Shown here: piece by piece, positions 8,779 to 16,780 of the stretch | How the letters are laid out: each line of letters begins with the position of its first letter | Position numbering within the stretch: the stretch's first letter is position 1 | From: CAYOXM01 sp964407925 | GTDB lineage: Bacteria; Patescibacteriota; Patescibacteriia; SG8-24 | DNA length: 64,000 nucleotides | Direction of reading: 5' to 3' | NCBI GenBank assembly: GCA_964407925.1 | Contig: CAYOXM010000001.1 | Span: 1-64,000 of the forward strand | Notes under the pieces: generated by a model | Told to the model about the DNA's origin: nothing | Database searches by the model: none | What the model saw: the letters and a program-made list of their open reading frames with translations, nothing else | Program-made: the position numbers and the translations under genes

Positions 8779-10092
8779 ATGCAGAACGAACGCAACGGCT
8801 TCGCCGTCATCACGACCACCATCCTCCTCGGCATCGCCTTCGCGTTCGCCGTCGTCCTCGTCGACGTCGTGCTCACCGGCCGGCAGGTCGGGAGGAACCT
8901 CCAGGAAACGATGGGCGCGTCCCAAATCGCCGAAGCGGGCGTCCATAAGGCGATTTACTGCATGAACGCCACGAGCGGGACCAACTGCGGCGGCTCCTAC
9001 GGCTCGTCCTACGCCGGCGAGGCGAACGTCGCTTTCGGCGGCGGCAAATTCACGACGACGATCTCAGGTTCCGGATCGACGAAATCGGTCACCTCGTCCG
9101 GATACACCAACGCGGGACGCAAGGCGATCATTTATACCGACGTCACGACGCTCCCCCCGACCGATTCGCTCGGTTTCAGCTACGCGCTCCAAGCAGGCGC
9201 GGGCGGCGCGCAGATGGACAACAACTCGACCGTGAACGGCACCATCTACGCGAACGGTGACATCACCTGCCAGTCGACGAACGCGAAAATCACCGGTGAC
9301 GCCTATTCGTCAAAATCGGGCGGCAAAGTCCAATCTTGCCGCGTCGATTACCACGCGCATGCCGACAAAATCCTGAGCTCGTCGGTCGGCGGCAACGCCT
9401 ACTACAACGTCAATCCGACCGATATCGCCGGCACGACGGTCACGGGCACGAAATATTCCGGCCAGACGACGCCGGCGGCAGCCCCGCTCCCGACGATCGA
9501 CTTGCAGTTCTGGCGCGACTCGGCCGAAGCCGGCGGCGTCATCAACGGCGACTATTCCCCGGCCGACAATAGCACGCTCGGTCCGGTGAAAATCGTCGGC
9601 AACCTCACCATCGGCAACAACGTCGATGTCAACATCGGCGGCCCCGTCTGGGTGGTGGGCGACATCACGACCGGAAACAACTGCAGCTTCACGCTGCCTT
9701 CCGGATGGGGCACGTTCAGCACGGTCATCCTCGCCGACGACCAGGCCAACTTGGCCACTAAGGGAAAAATCGACATCTCGAACGGCACCAGCATTTACGG
9801 TTCCGGAGACCCGAAGAGCCACATCCTGTTCGCAACGACAAACAGTTCGACGAGCGACAGCTCGCCCGCGCTCTACGTCTCCAACAACGCCTCGGGCGCC
9901 GTGTTTTACGCCATCAACGGCACGCTCGCGATCAACAACAACGGCGGCGCGAAATCTCTCGCCGGCTACCGACTCTACATCGACAATAACGCTACGGTGA
10001 CCTACACCGCGAGCGACTTCACCGGCCAGTTCTCGAACAGCCCCGGAGGAAGCTGGGGCGTGAAGGAAGGGACTTGGCGCGAGGCGAAATAA
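8779..10092 (+). CDS. Pilin-like (PilX-type) protein with a repetitive beta stalk, copy B
   Basis: This is a paralogue of the preceding gene along its whole length. It has the leader MQNERNGFAVITTTILLGIAFAF, again without Glu at +5. The Cys loop AIYCMNATSGTNCGG follows, then the KFTTTISGSGSTKSVTSSG and NNSTVNGTIYANGDITC segments and the HADKILSS...GNAYYNVNPTDIAGT segment shared almost word for word with copy A. I chose the ATG at 8779, eight bases after the previous stop, because it gives the short basic leader seen in the family. An in-frame start at 8731 would overlap copy A. The tandem pair suggests duplication within the pilus operon. Confidence 0.78.
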   Translation: MQNERNGFAVITTTILLGIAFAFAVVLVDVVLTGRQVGRNLQETMGASQIAEAGVHKAIYCMNATSGTNCGGSYGSSYAGEANVAFGGGKFTTTISGSGSTKSVTSSGYTNAGRKAIIYTDVTTLPPTDSLGFSYALQAGAGGAQMDNNSTVNGTIYANGDITCQSTNAKITGDAYSSKSGGKVQSCRVDYHAHADKILSSSVGGNAYYNVNPTDIAGTTVTGTKYSGQTTPAAAPLPTIDLQFWRDSAEAGGVINGDYSPADNSTLGPVKIVGNLTIGNNVDVNIGGPVWVVGDITTGNNCSFTLPSGWGTFSTVILADDQANLATKGKIDISNGTSIYGSGDPKSHILFATTNSSTSDSSPALYVSNNASGAVFYAINGTLAINNNGGAKSLAGYRLYIDNNATVTYTASDFTGQFSNSPGGSWGVKEGTWREAK

Positions 10093-10119
10093 GCACTCCT
10101 CCTGCCCCCGGAAATAGGC

Positions 10120-10125
10120 TATACT
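10120..10125 (+). promoter_or_regulatory. -10 element TATACT upstream of pilM
   Basis: TATACT lies 24 bases before the pilM start in the only gap of the pilus operon longer than 20 bases. The -35 is unclear. It may be an internal promoter for pilM-pilN-pilO. Confidence 0.4.
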
Positions 10126-10149
10126 AGCCGGGAGAATCCCCATTCCGGT

Positions 10150-11346
10150 ATGGCCTTCAACCCCCTTTCCGACGCCTTCGGCCTCGATATCGGCGACCGC
10201 ACGTTCAAGCTCGTGCAGGTGGTCCGGCGTCACCATGGAAAACACAGCCCCTACCGCATCGTCGGCTGGAACAGCGTTGACGTACCCGAAGGGATCATGG
10301 AGCGCGGCGAAGTCAGGGACATGGCCAAGGCCGTCGAGCGCCTGACGCAGCTCCTTCGCGCCCCGCACGGCGCCGTCCGCGGCCGTGCGGCGGTCGCCTG
10401 CCTCCCCGAGGCCAAGACGTTCATCAAGATCATCGAGGCGGAAAGCGGTTCGAGCGACGACACGCTCCGGAAGGCCGTGATGACCGAAATCGAGCAGAAC
10501 ATCCCGCTGCCGCCGGAGGAAATCTATTTCGACTGGCAGAACATCGACGAGCTGACCAAGGCGGAAGCCGCCGCCGCGCTGAAGGACGAAAAGAAGAAGG
10601 CCGAAGCGCGCGCCGAAAACGAGGGCAAGGAACCGTCCGAGGAGCCCCCCGCGCCCGAGGAGAAGGTCATGCACCGCATCCTCATGGGCGCCGCGCCCAA
10701 GCAGCTCGTCGACGACTATACCGCGCTCCTCGAGGGGGCCGGACTCGCGCCCATCGCGCTCGAGATCGAGGCGACCGCCATCAGCCGCGCCATCGTCCCG
10801 GAAAAGGAGACCATCGACGAGGCCGTCGGCATCCTCGACATCGGCGCGACGCGCTCGAGCCTCGTCATCTACGATTCCGGCGCGCTCCAGATGTCGATCA
10901 GCATCCCCATCTCCGGCATGGCAATCACGAAGCTGGTCAGCGAGTCGCTCGGCGTGAGCATGGACGACGCGGAGCTCCTCAAGCGCGAATGTGGGCTCGA
11001 TGCCAACCGCTGCGAGGACAAGATGTGGAAGATCCTCCTGCCGCTCATCGACGACATGACGGAGAAGATCCGCAACGCGCTCCGCTTCTACAAGATCGGC
11101 TTCCCGTCGGGGAAGAAGATCGAGCGGCTGTACCTGTGCGGCGGCGGGGCGCAGTTCCACGAGATCGACAGCGTGCTCTCGCGCAAGCTCGCGATCAAGG
11201 TCCGCCGCGGCGACGCGCTCGCGAACGTCGACACCAAGCTCCCCAAGGACTTCCCGAAGGGAGAGGCGCTCACGTATGCCACCGCGATCGGCCTCGCGCT
11301 CCGCGCCGCGGACGAGAACGAGAAATACAAGAGCGCGCTTTCCTGA
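10150..11346 (+). CDS. pilM: Type IV pilus assembly protein PilM (actin-like ATPase)
   Basis: PilM is a cytoplasmic FtsA/actin-like protein that binds the PilN N-terminus and links the motor to the PilN-PilO alignment complex. The first phosphate-binding loop is FGLDIGDRTFKLVQ and the second GILDIGATRSSLVIY. The C-terminal KKIERLYLCGGGAQFHE is the adenosine motif. The length of 398 residues is about 45 more than usual. The excess sits in a highly charged insertion at about residues 138-175 (KAEAAAALKDEKKKAEARA followed by PSEEPPAPEEKV). The gene precedes pilN and pilO with gaps of only a few bases. Confidence 0.93.
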   Translation: MAFNPLSDAFGLDIGDRTFKLVQVVRRHHGKHSPYRIVGWNSVDVPEGIMERGEVRDMAKAVERLTQLLRAPHGAVRGRAAVACLPEAKTFIKIIEAESGSSDDTLRKAVMTEIEQNIPLPPEEIYFDWQNIDELTKAEAAAALKDEKKKAEARAENEGKEPSEEPPAPEEKVMHRILMGAAPKQLVDDYTALLEGAGLAPIALEIEATAISRAIVPEKETIDEAVGILDIGATRSSLVIYDSGALQMSISIPISGMAITKLVSESLGVSMDDAELLKRECGLDANRCEDKMWKILLPLIDDMTEKIRNALRFYKIGFPSGKKIERLYLCGGGAQFHEIDSVLSRKLAIKVRRGDALANVDTKLPKDFPKGEALTYATAIGLALRAADENEKYKSALS

Positions 11347-11351
11347 CCGCC

Positions 11352-11888
11352 ATGCGCATCACCCTCAACCTCCTTCCGCCGAAGAACAAGGCCGCCCTCC
11401 GCTCGGGCTTCCTGTTCGCGTACGCGCAATCGATGCTCCTCGTGGTGTTCTTCCTGACGGCGATCGCCTCGAGCACGCTGCTCGCCGTCCGGCTGCTGCT
11501 CAAGGGGACGTACGACGACCTCGCCCAGCGGTCGACCTCGACCTCCGAGGAATACAAGACGATGACCGGGGAGATCAGGAGCATCAACGAGTACCTGAAA
11601 CGCGTGGACGGCGTGCACCGGCGCTTCGTCCCGTGGTCTTCGGTACTCGCGACCGTGACGGAGCTCGTGCCTGACGGGACGCAGATCGTCAGCCTGCGTC
11701 TGGACAAGACGGGAAAAATCACGCTTTCCGGCATCGCGGACGACCGCGCGGGGGTGCTTGCGCTCCGCGAACGGCTGGTGCAGTCGAACCTCTTCAAGAA
11801 CGTGAGTTCTCCGCTCTCCAACATCCTCCAGCAGAAGAACGTCCGCTTCGACTTCGAGATGACCTACGCGCCGACGGCGCCGAAATGA
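11352..11888 (+). CDS. pilN: Type IV pilus assembly protein PilN
   Basis: PilN is a bitopic inner-membrane protein whose cytoplasmic tail binds PilM. The start MRITLNLLPPKNKAALR matches the conserved N-terminal INLLPP motif that docks into PilM. One membrane helix follows (about residues 25-48), then a coiled coil and a ferredoxin-like periplasmic domain with VPDGTQIVSLRLDKTGKITL, standard for PilN. At 178 residues it has the usual length. A longer reading frame exists upstream but only the 11352 start yields the NLLPP motif near the N-terminus. Its stop overlaps the pilO start. Confidence 0.93.
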   Translation: MRITLNLLPPKNKAALRSGFLFAYAQSMLLVVFFLTAIASSTLLAVRLLLKGTYDDLAQRSTSTSEEYKTMTGEIRSINEYLKRVDGVHRRFVPWSSVLATVTELVPDGTQIVSLRLDKTGKITLSGIADDRAGVLALRERLVQSNLFKNVSSPLSNILQQKNVRFDFEMTYAPTAPK

Positions 11889-12496
11889 GTATGCTGGTGA
11901 AGAAAAGGATGCTCATCACGATCGGGATTTTCGGCGGGCTGACGCTCGTCGCGCTCGGCGTCGCCGCCGTCCCGTCCATCGTCGCCATCCAGGACCTCAA
12001 GAAGAAGATCGCCGAGGAGCAGGCGAAAATCGACGTACGGTACGCGCTCCGTCGCTACATCCGCAATTCGGTCACCAACCTCGCCGACACCAAACGGCGC
12101 ATCGGCGCGCTTGCGGCAGGTGCGCTCCAGGAGGGCAAGGAGCTGGATTTCATCACCGCGCTCGAGTCGGCCGCGGCCGCATCTGGCGTCCGTCAGGAAA
12201 TTTCCCTCGAAACGGCGAACCAGAAGGACCTGTCGTCCTGGGAACGGGAAATTCCGCTGAAGCTACGCGTCACCGGCCCGTACGACCGCGTGCTCCGCCA
12301 CCTGCGCGGCCTCGAACGCCTGCCGTACTTCATCCTGGTGGAAAGCGTGACCGCGGACGCGCCGCGACCGTCCGGAAATCCCGCGGACGACGGCGACGTT
12401 GAAGCGCTCATCACCGGCATCGTGTATTGGCAGGGCGCGGGCGCGCCGGATTTCGTCCACGGCGAGGACGCCGGCGCCATCGACGCCACGAACTGA
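11885..12496 (+). CDS. pilO: Type IV pilus assembly protein PilO-like
   Basis: The 203-residue protein has a short cytoplasmic tail, one membrane helix (LITIGIFGGLTLVALGVAAV), a charged coiled coil (AIQDLKKKIAEEQAKID) and a ferredoxin-like domain. In that domain IPLKLRVTGPYDRVLRHLRGLERLP corresponds to the PilO signature of a loop followed by LxxLERLPY. PilO pairs with PilN to form the alignment subcomplex. The start ATG overlaps the pilN stop as ATGA, implying coupled translation. Sequence conservation of PilO is generally low, so the name rests on topology plus order. Confidence 0.88.
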   Translation: MSMLVKKRMLITIGIFGGLTLVALGVAAVPSIVAIQDLKKKIAEEQAKIDVRYALRRYIRNSVTNLADTKRRIGALAAGALQEGKELDFITALESAAAASGVRQEISLETANQKDLSSWEREIPLKLRVTGPYDRVLRHLRGLERLPYFILVESVTADAPRPSGNPADDGDVEALITGIVYWQGAGAPDFVHGEDAGAIDATN

Positions 12497-12503
12497 CCTG
12501 ACT

Positions 12504-12866
12504 ATGGCCGTCAAGAAAAAAACCGGAAGGAAGATCGACTTGCGGAAGGCGACGCGCCTCGCGACGCTCGCCATCGTCATTTTAGGATGCGCGCTCCTCG
12601 CCTTGACCGGCTGGTTCATCTCGAAGACGCTGAACGACATCGCCACGGTCCAGGACGGCGGCACGAGCCGCGACTTCAAGATCGAAGGCATCAACATCCA
12701 ACTTCTCGATCGCCTGCTGCAGGAACAGCAGGACAAGACCGCTTCATCCGACGCGTTTCCGAAGGAACTGCGCAATCCCTACAAGAGGACTGCGGTACCG
12801 GTGCCGCCGGCGCCCGAACCCGCCCCTCCCGCGCCCGCGCCGGCTTCCGCGCCGCCGGCGCAGTAA
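12504..12866 (+). CDS. Small bitopic membrane protein at the end of the pilus operon
   Basis: This 120-residue protein begins MAVKKKTGRKIDLRKA and has one membrane helix (LATLAIVILGCALLALTGWFI). A short extracytoplasmic segment (GTSRDFKIEGINIQLLDRLLQEQ) is followed by a Pro/Ala-rich tail (VPVPPAPEPAPPAPAP). It follows pilO by seven bases and is followed by a strong terminator, so it is the last gene of the operon. The position is where a PilP-like linker would be found. However, no PilP beta domain or lipobox is visible, and I leave the function open. Confidence 0.75.
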   Translation: MAVKKKTGRKIDLRKATRLATLAIVILGCALLALTGWFISKTLNDIATVQDGGTSRDFKIEGINIQLLDRLLQEQQDKTASSDAFPKELRNPYKRTAVPVPPAPEPAPPAPAPASAPPAQ

Positions 12867-12895
12867 GAAAAAAGCCGCCCTCGAGGCGGCTTTTG
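12867..12895. terminator. Bidirectional intrinsic terminator
   Basis: The stem GCCGCC/GGCGGC (12874-12890) is flanked by A-run and T-run. It serves the pilus operon and the convergent cysteine desulfurase gene. Confidence 0.9.
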
Positions 12896-12905
12896 CGTCC
12901 TAGCG

Positions 12906-14063
12906 CTACAGCTTGGCGATTGCGGAAACGAGACGGCGCACGTCATCCTCGGTCGTCTCGCGGCCGAACGAGACGCGGATGCCGCCCGGGAGCGCCGCCT
13001 GCTCGCCGACCGCCGCAACGAGCGCACGAGGGGGTTTTCGCTTTCCCGAGTCACAGGCAGAACCGGCGGAAACGGAAAATCCCGCGGCATCGAGCCGGAG
13101 CGCCGCCTCGTCGCCGTTCATCCCGCGAATCCGGAGGAATGCGACGTGCGGGACCCCGCCCGGCGCGACCGTTTCCGCCCTCGGTGCCGAGGCGCGGACG
13201 CCTTCGGCGAAGACCGCGCGAAGCGACGCGAGCCGCATGGCCTCGCCGACCCGCTCCTCGGCGAGCCGCGAGACGGCCGCCGCGAAGCCGGCTATGCCCG
13301 CAACGTTCTCCGTGCCGTTCCGCGCGCCGCCCTCCTGACCGCCGCCGACAATGAGCGGATCGAAGGTCACGCCCGCGCGCGCGACGATGACGCCCACGCC
13401 TTTCGGCCCGCCGATCTTATGGCTGGACGCGGTCACGAGGTCCGCCTGCGCCGCGCGCGGAAGGACGGGCTGTGTGCTCACGGCCTGCACGGCGTCGCTC
13501 ATGAAAAGCAACGGCAACGCCCCGACGCCGCGCGCCGCGCGTGCCGCGGCAACGGCCTCGCCGATCGCCGCGACGGGCTGCAGGGCGCCGAGGACGTTAT
13601 TCGCCCACATCACCGTCACGAGAACGACGTCGTCGCCGAGACGCGAAACGACGTCCGGCGCCGACACCCGCCCGTCCGGACCGGACGGCAGGCGTTCGAC
13701 GGTCACGCCGAGGTCGCGCGACGCGATGGCAAGCGCCTCGGCGACCGACGCGTGCTCGAACGGCGACGAGAGGACGCGGAGCGCGGCGGACGGCGAGGCC
13801 CTGCGAACGGCGCGGAGCGTACCGAGGACGGCGGTGACGTTCGCCTCCGTCGCGCCCGAAGTGAACGTCACCTCCCCCGCCGAAACGCCGAAAAACCGCG
13901 CCACGTCGGCGCGGGAACGATCGAGGACGGCGCGGAGCGCCCTCCCCTGCTCATGGAGCGAGGACGGGTTGCCCGGCATCGCCGCGACTTCGTCCATTGC
14001 CGCCCTTGCCCGCGAATCGAGCGGCGCGGATGCGGCATGGTCGAAGTAGAGATTCGGCTTCAT
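12906..14063 (-). CDS. Cysteine desulfurase, NifS/IscS family
   Basis: This PLP enzyme releases sulfur from cysteine for Fe-S clusters and thio-modification of tRNA. The N-terminus MKPNLYFDHAASAPLD carries the DNAA-like motif. The PLP lysine is K216 in ASSHKIGGPKG and the persulfide cysteine is C337 in SAGSACDSGKRKP. The GGGQEGGARNGTEN segment matches the family GGGQExGxRxGTxN. The 385-residue length is typical. No scaffold protein IscU/NifU or tRNA thiolase is adjacent, so whether it serves Fe-S assembly or tRNA thiolation is undecided. A promoter inside the 14094-14112 palindrome would start transcription at or near the ATG. Confidence 0.93.
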   Translation of the reverse strand: MKPNLYFDHAASAPLDSRARAAMDEVAAMPGNPSSLHEQGRALRAVLDRSRADVARFFGVSAGEVTFTSGATEANVTAVLGTLRAVRRASPSAALRVLSSPFEHASVAEALAIASRDLGVTVERLPSGPDGRVSAPDVVSRLGDDVVLVTVMWANNVLGALQPVAAIGEAVAAARAARGVGALPLLFMSDAVQAVSTQPVLPRAAQADLVTASSHKIGGPKGVGVIVARAGVTFDPLIVGGGQEGGARNGTENVAGIAGFAAAVSRLAEERVGEAMRLASLRAVFAEGVRASAPRAETVAPGGVPHVAFLRIRGMNGDEAALRLDAAGFSVSAGSACDSGKRKPPRALVAAVGEQAALPGGIRVSFGRETTEDDVRRLVSAIAKL

Positions 14064-14069
14064 GGCCGT

Positions 14070-14099
14070 ACCCTACCAATGCCGAAGCGTCGAGGTCAA
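14070..14099 (-). promoter_or_regulatory. Promoter for the cysteine desulfurase gene
   Basis: On the minus strand the -35 is TTGACC (14099-14094) and the -10 is TAGGGT (14075-14070), with an 18 bp spacer. The predicted start of transcription is close to the ATG at 14063. Confidence 0.45.
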
Positions 14100-14112
14100 T
14101 CGGCGATTGACC
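14094..14112. promoter_or_regulatory. Perfect 19-bp palindrome holding two back-to-back -35 elements
   Basis: GGTCAATCGGCGATTGACC is a perfect inverted repeat of 9-bp arms around one base. Each arm contains TTGACC facing outwards, one for each divergent gene. It could be an operator site as well as a paired -35. Confidence 0.55.
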
Positions 14113-14135
14113 CGGGACGACGTCCGGAGTATGCT
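14107..14135 (+). promoter_or_regulatory. Sigma-70 type promoter for the 14169 gene
   Basis: TTGACC (14107-14112), a 17 bp spacer and TATGCT (14130-14135). Predicted transcription start near 14142 excludes the in-frame ATG at 14139 and favours the ATG at 14169, which has GGAAAGG at 14156-14162 as its ribosome-binding site. Confidence 0.6.
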
Positions 14136-14168
14136 GGCATGTCAGCCCTTTTAACGGAAAGGCCCGTC

Positions 14169-14606
14169 ATGATGATCGCCCTCGGCATCGTCGCGGCCTT
14201 TGCCTGCGGCTTTGCCTTCGCCCTCCTTCTTCGCCGCCCGCCGGCTGCGCCCAAGGTGGTCACGATGGTCGACGGGCGGGAATTCCTCGACCGCGTCGCC
14301 ATCGAACGGCCGGCCTCGGTCGCCGTGAACGCCTTCGGCGAACCCGACGCGCGCGACACGCGCTACCGTCTCCGCTTCCGCAGCCCCTCGACACGGAACG
14401 AGTTCTGCGAGACGGAATTCGTCCGCAGCACCGAGAGCGCCGAAGCACGCCGGATCACCCGCCTCATGGGCGACCTGCTCTCCCAGACCCGCTGGTGCGA
14501 CCGGTGCGGCGACCACGGCGAGGATCCGCACGGCTGGATAGAATGCCCCGCATTCGTCCTCGAGCGTGCCGAAGCAGCCCTCCCCCGCCTCGTGCGGAAC
14601 CGCTGA
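14169..14606 (+). CDS. Small membrane-anchored protein of unknown function with a Cys cluster
   Basis: I do not recognise this protein (about 145 residues). It has an N-terminal membrane helix (MMIALGIVAAFACGFAFALLL) followed by a soluble part. That part has RLRFRSPSTRNEFCETEF and a cysteine-rich WCDRCGDHGEDPHGWIECP segment with three Cys and two His that could bind metal. The start at 14169 is chosen from promoter and Shine-Dalgarno placement (see the promoter entry). It is a monocistronic unit: its own promoter in front and a strong terminator behind. An upstream ATG at 14139 would add ten residues. Confidence 0.7.
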   Translation: MMIALGIVAAFACGFAFALLLRRPPAAPKVVTMVDGREFLDRVAIERPASVAVNAFGEPDARDTRYRLRFRSPSTRNEFCETEFVRSTESAEARRITRLMGDLLSQTRWCDRCGDHGEDPHGWIECPAFVLERAEAALPRLVRNR

Positions 14607-14628
14607 GCCCCCGAAAGGGGGCTTTTTT
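14607..14628 (+). terminator. Intrinsic terminator after the 14169 gene
   Basis: The hairpin GCCCCC-GAAA-GGGGGC starts right after the stop codon and is followed by six T. Confidence 0.9.
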
Positions 14629-14667
14629 ACCCTCATTTTGACCGAGAGCGGCGGTCACCATACGGGG

Positions 14668-14696
14668 TTGACAAGGTTACCCGCCTGCCTTATACT
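14668..14696 (+). promoter_or_regulatory. Near-consensus sigma-70 promoter of rpmA
   Basis: TTGACA (14668-14673), exactly 17 bp, TATACT (14691-14696). This is the best promoter in the window, fitting a ribosomal-protein gene. Confidence 0.85.
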
Positions 14697-14726
14697 GCCG
14701 TTATCTTCAGCTAAATATCCTCAGAT

Positions 14727-15014
14727 ATGGCACATAAGAAAGCCGGCGGGTCTACACAACTCGGCCGGGATTCCATCGCCAAGCGCCTGGGCGTGAAGCT
14801 CTTCGAGGGCCAGACCGCAAAGACCGGCGCCATCATCGTCCGCCAGCGGGGCAGCAAGTTCCGCGCGGGCAAGAACGTCCTCCGTGGCGGCGACGACACG
14901 CTGTTCGCCAAGACCGAAGGCGTCGTGCACTTCACTCGGAAGAAGGTCCGCAAATTCCACGGTGCGCTCGAGGACGCGAACTTCGTCTCCGTCCTCCCCG
15001 CAGGACAGGCATAA
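14727..15014 (+). CDS. rpmA: 50S ribosomal protein L27
   Basis: bL27 sits at the peptidyl-transferase centre with its N-terminal tail. The 95-residue product begins MAHKKAGGSTQLGRDSIAKR, the standard L27 opening, and continues LGVKLFEGQTAKTGAIIVRQRG. No extra N-terminal leader of the Firmicutes type is present, so no cleavage is needed. The usual neighbour rplU (L21) is not adjacent. The gene stands alone between its own promoter (14668) and a strong terminator. The 5' leader of roughly 25 bases has no clear Shine-Dalgarno sequence. Confidence 0.98.
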   Translation: MAHKKAGGSTQLGRDSIAKRLGVKLFEGQTAKTGAIIVRQRGSKFRAGKNVLRGGDDTLFAKTEGVVHFTRKKVRKFHGALEDANFVSVLPAGQA

Positions 15015-15018
15015 AAAA

Positions 15019-15046
15019 ACGCTCCGCCATGGCGGAGCGTTTTTTG
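15019..15046. terminator. Bidirectional intrinsic terminator of rpmA and pyrG
   Basis: The perfect stem ACGCTCCGCC/GGCGGAGCGT (15019-15040) has a T-run on each strand, serving rpmA on plus and pyrG on minus. Confidence 0.9.
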
Positions 15047-15048
15047 TC

Positions 15049-15126
15049 AGGTTAAAGCTGCAAAGCCCCAAAGGTTAGAGGGATTGGGCCTTCACCTTTG
15101 AAACTCTAACCTCTGAAGCATTAACC
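15049..15126. repeat. A/G-rich imperfect palindrome P2 3' of pyrG
   Basis: The arms begin AGGTTAAAGCTGCA and end with the complementary GAAGCATTAACCC. The internal AAAGGTTAGAGG and CCTTTGAAACTCTAACC also pair. The pyrG stop codon lies inside the right arm. It is similar in composition and placement to P1 (1280) and P3 (42080). Confidence 0.45.
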
Positions 15127-16752
15127 CTTCCTTTTCTTCCCAAGGCAGGCCTTCACGAAAGCGACGAACAGCGGATGCGGTCGGAGCGGGCGTGATTTGA
15201 ATTCGGGATGGAACTGCGTGCCGACGAAGAACGGATGATCCTTGATCTCGACGATCTCGACGAGCAGGCCGTCCGGCGAAGTGCCCGCGAAGACGAGACC
15301 GGCTTCGCGCAGGCGTTCGCGGTAGGCGTTGTTCACCTCGTAGCGATGGCGGTGGCGCTCCCTGACCTGCTGCGCGCCGTAGGCTCGTCGGGAAACGGTC
15401 GACTGCGCGAGGACGCAGGGGTATTCGCCGAGACGCATCGAGCCGCCGTACTTCTTGGCGCGCACGATCGCTTCCTGTTCGGGCATGATGTGAATCACCT
15501 GATGCGGCGACTTCGGGTCGACCTCGGCGGTATTAGCGCCCTTGAGCCCGGCGACGTCGCGCGCGAACTCGATGGTCGCGAGCTGCATGCCGTAGCACAG
15601 GCCGAAGTACGGGATTTTCTTCTCGCGGCACCACCGGATGGCCTTTATCTTCCCCTCGACGCCGCGGCTGCCGAAGCCGCCCGGGATGAGGATGCCGTCG
15701 TATTTCGACAGCTCCTTGAGCTTTCGCGGGTCCTTCTCGTACTCCTCGGCGTTCAGCCACTCGAGCACAGGCTTCACCTTCTGGTTCCACGCGGCATGCT
15801 TGAGCGCCTCGATGACGGAGAGGTAGGAATCGGCGAGCGTGAAGCTCCCAGTCGCGAAGTACTTGCCGACGATGCCGATGCGCACCGGCCGCGTCGCGCC
15901 CTTCACGTTCGAGACGAGCCGCGCCCACGCCTTCATGTCGTGCTTGCGGGCGCGGAGTCCGAATTTCTTGAGGATTTTCTGGCCGAGCTTCTCGCGCTCG
16001 AAATTGAGCGGGATTTCGTAGATGGAATCGACGTCCGGGGCGGAGACAACGTCGTCCTCGCCGACGTTGCAAAAAACGGACAGCTTGCGACGCCGTGGCT
16101 CGTCCATCGGACGTTCGGCGCGGGCGAGAATCATGTCCGGCTGGATGCCGGCGGAGTTGAGCGTGCGGACCGCGTACTGCGTCGGCTTGGTCTTCATTTC
16201 CCCCGTCTTCGACGGGATGGGCAGGTAGCTCACGAGCACCGTCAGCACGTCCTTGGGCCGCTCGAGCTTCATCATGCGTGCCGCCTCGAGGAACAGCACG
16301 TTCTGGTACTCGCCGACCGTGCCGCCGATTTCGATCATCGTGACGTCGGCCTTTGCCTTGCGCTGTGCCGCCTTGATGCGCCGGATGACCTCTTCGGGGA
16401 CGTGCGGTACCACCTCGACGGTCTTGCCGCCGTACTCGAGGTTGCGCTCGCGCTCGATGACCGTGCGGTACACGCGGCCGGTCGTCATGTAGTTGACGCT
16501 CGTGATGTCCTGGTCGAGGAACCGCTCGTAATTGCCGATGTCCTGGTCGGTCTCGTCGCCGTCGGCGGTCACGAACACCTCGCCATGCTCCACGGGGTTC
16601 ATCGTTCCCGCGTCGACGTTGATGTACGGGTCGATTTTTATCGCCGTAACGGAATAGCCGCACCCCTGGAGGATGCGACCGATGGACGCGCAGGCCGCGC
16701 CCTTGCCGACGCCGGACATGACGCCGCCGACGATGAAGATGAATTTCGGCAT
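15121..16752 (-). CDS. pyrG: CTP synthase
   Basis: CTP synthase aminates UTP to CTP with glutamine as nitrogen donor and ATP as energy source. The synthetase domain opens with MPKFIFIVGGVMSGVGKG, the P-loop-like GGVxSGxGKG. It continues with KIDPYINVDAGTMNPVEHGE and the allosteric-site region. The class I glutaminase domain has the nucleophile C386 in FGLCYGMQLA and the His-Glu pair in GTQFHPEFKSRP. At 543 residues it is full length. It is the last gene of a minus-strand run murA, protease, Nudix, pyrG, with 28 bases between Nudix stop and pyrG start. Confidence 0.98.
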   Translation of the reverse strand: MPKFIFIVGGVMSGVGKGAACASIGRILQGCGYSVTAIKIDPYINVDAGTMNPVEHGEVFVTADGDETDQDIGNYERFLDQDITSVNYMTTGRVYRTVIERERNLEYGGKTVEVVPHVPEEVIRRIKAAQRKAKADVTMIEIGGTVGEYQNVLFLEAARMMKLERPKDVLTVLVSYLPIPSKTGEMKTKPTQYAVRTLNSAGIQPDMILARAERPMDEPRRRKLSVFCNVGEDDVVSAPDVDSIYEIPLNFEREKLGQKILKKFGLRARKHDMKAWARLVSNVKGATRPVRIGIVGKYFATGSFTLADSYLSVIEALKHAAWNQKVKPVLEWLNAEEYEKDPRKLKELSKYDGILIPGGFGSRGVEGKIKAIRWCREKKIPYFGLCYGMQLATIEFARDVAGLKGANTAEVDPKSPHQVIHIMPEQEAIVRAKKYGGSMRLGEYPCVLAQSTVSRRAYGAQQVRERHRHRYEVNNAYRERLREAGLVFAGTSPDGLLVEIVEIKDHPFFVGTQFHPEFKSRPLRPHPLFVAFVKACLGKKRKG

Positions 16753-16780
16753 GAGGAGTCTGTGAGGTTCGTGAACGGGC

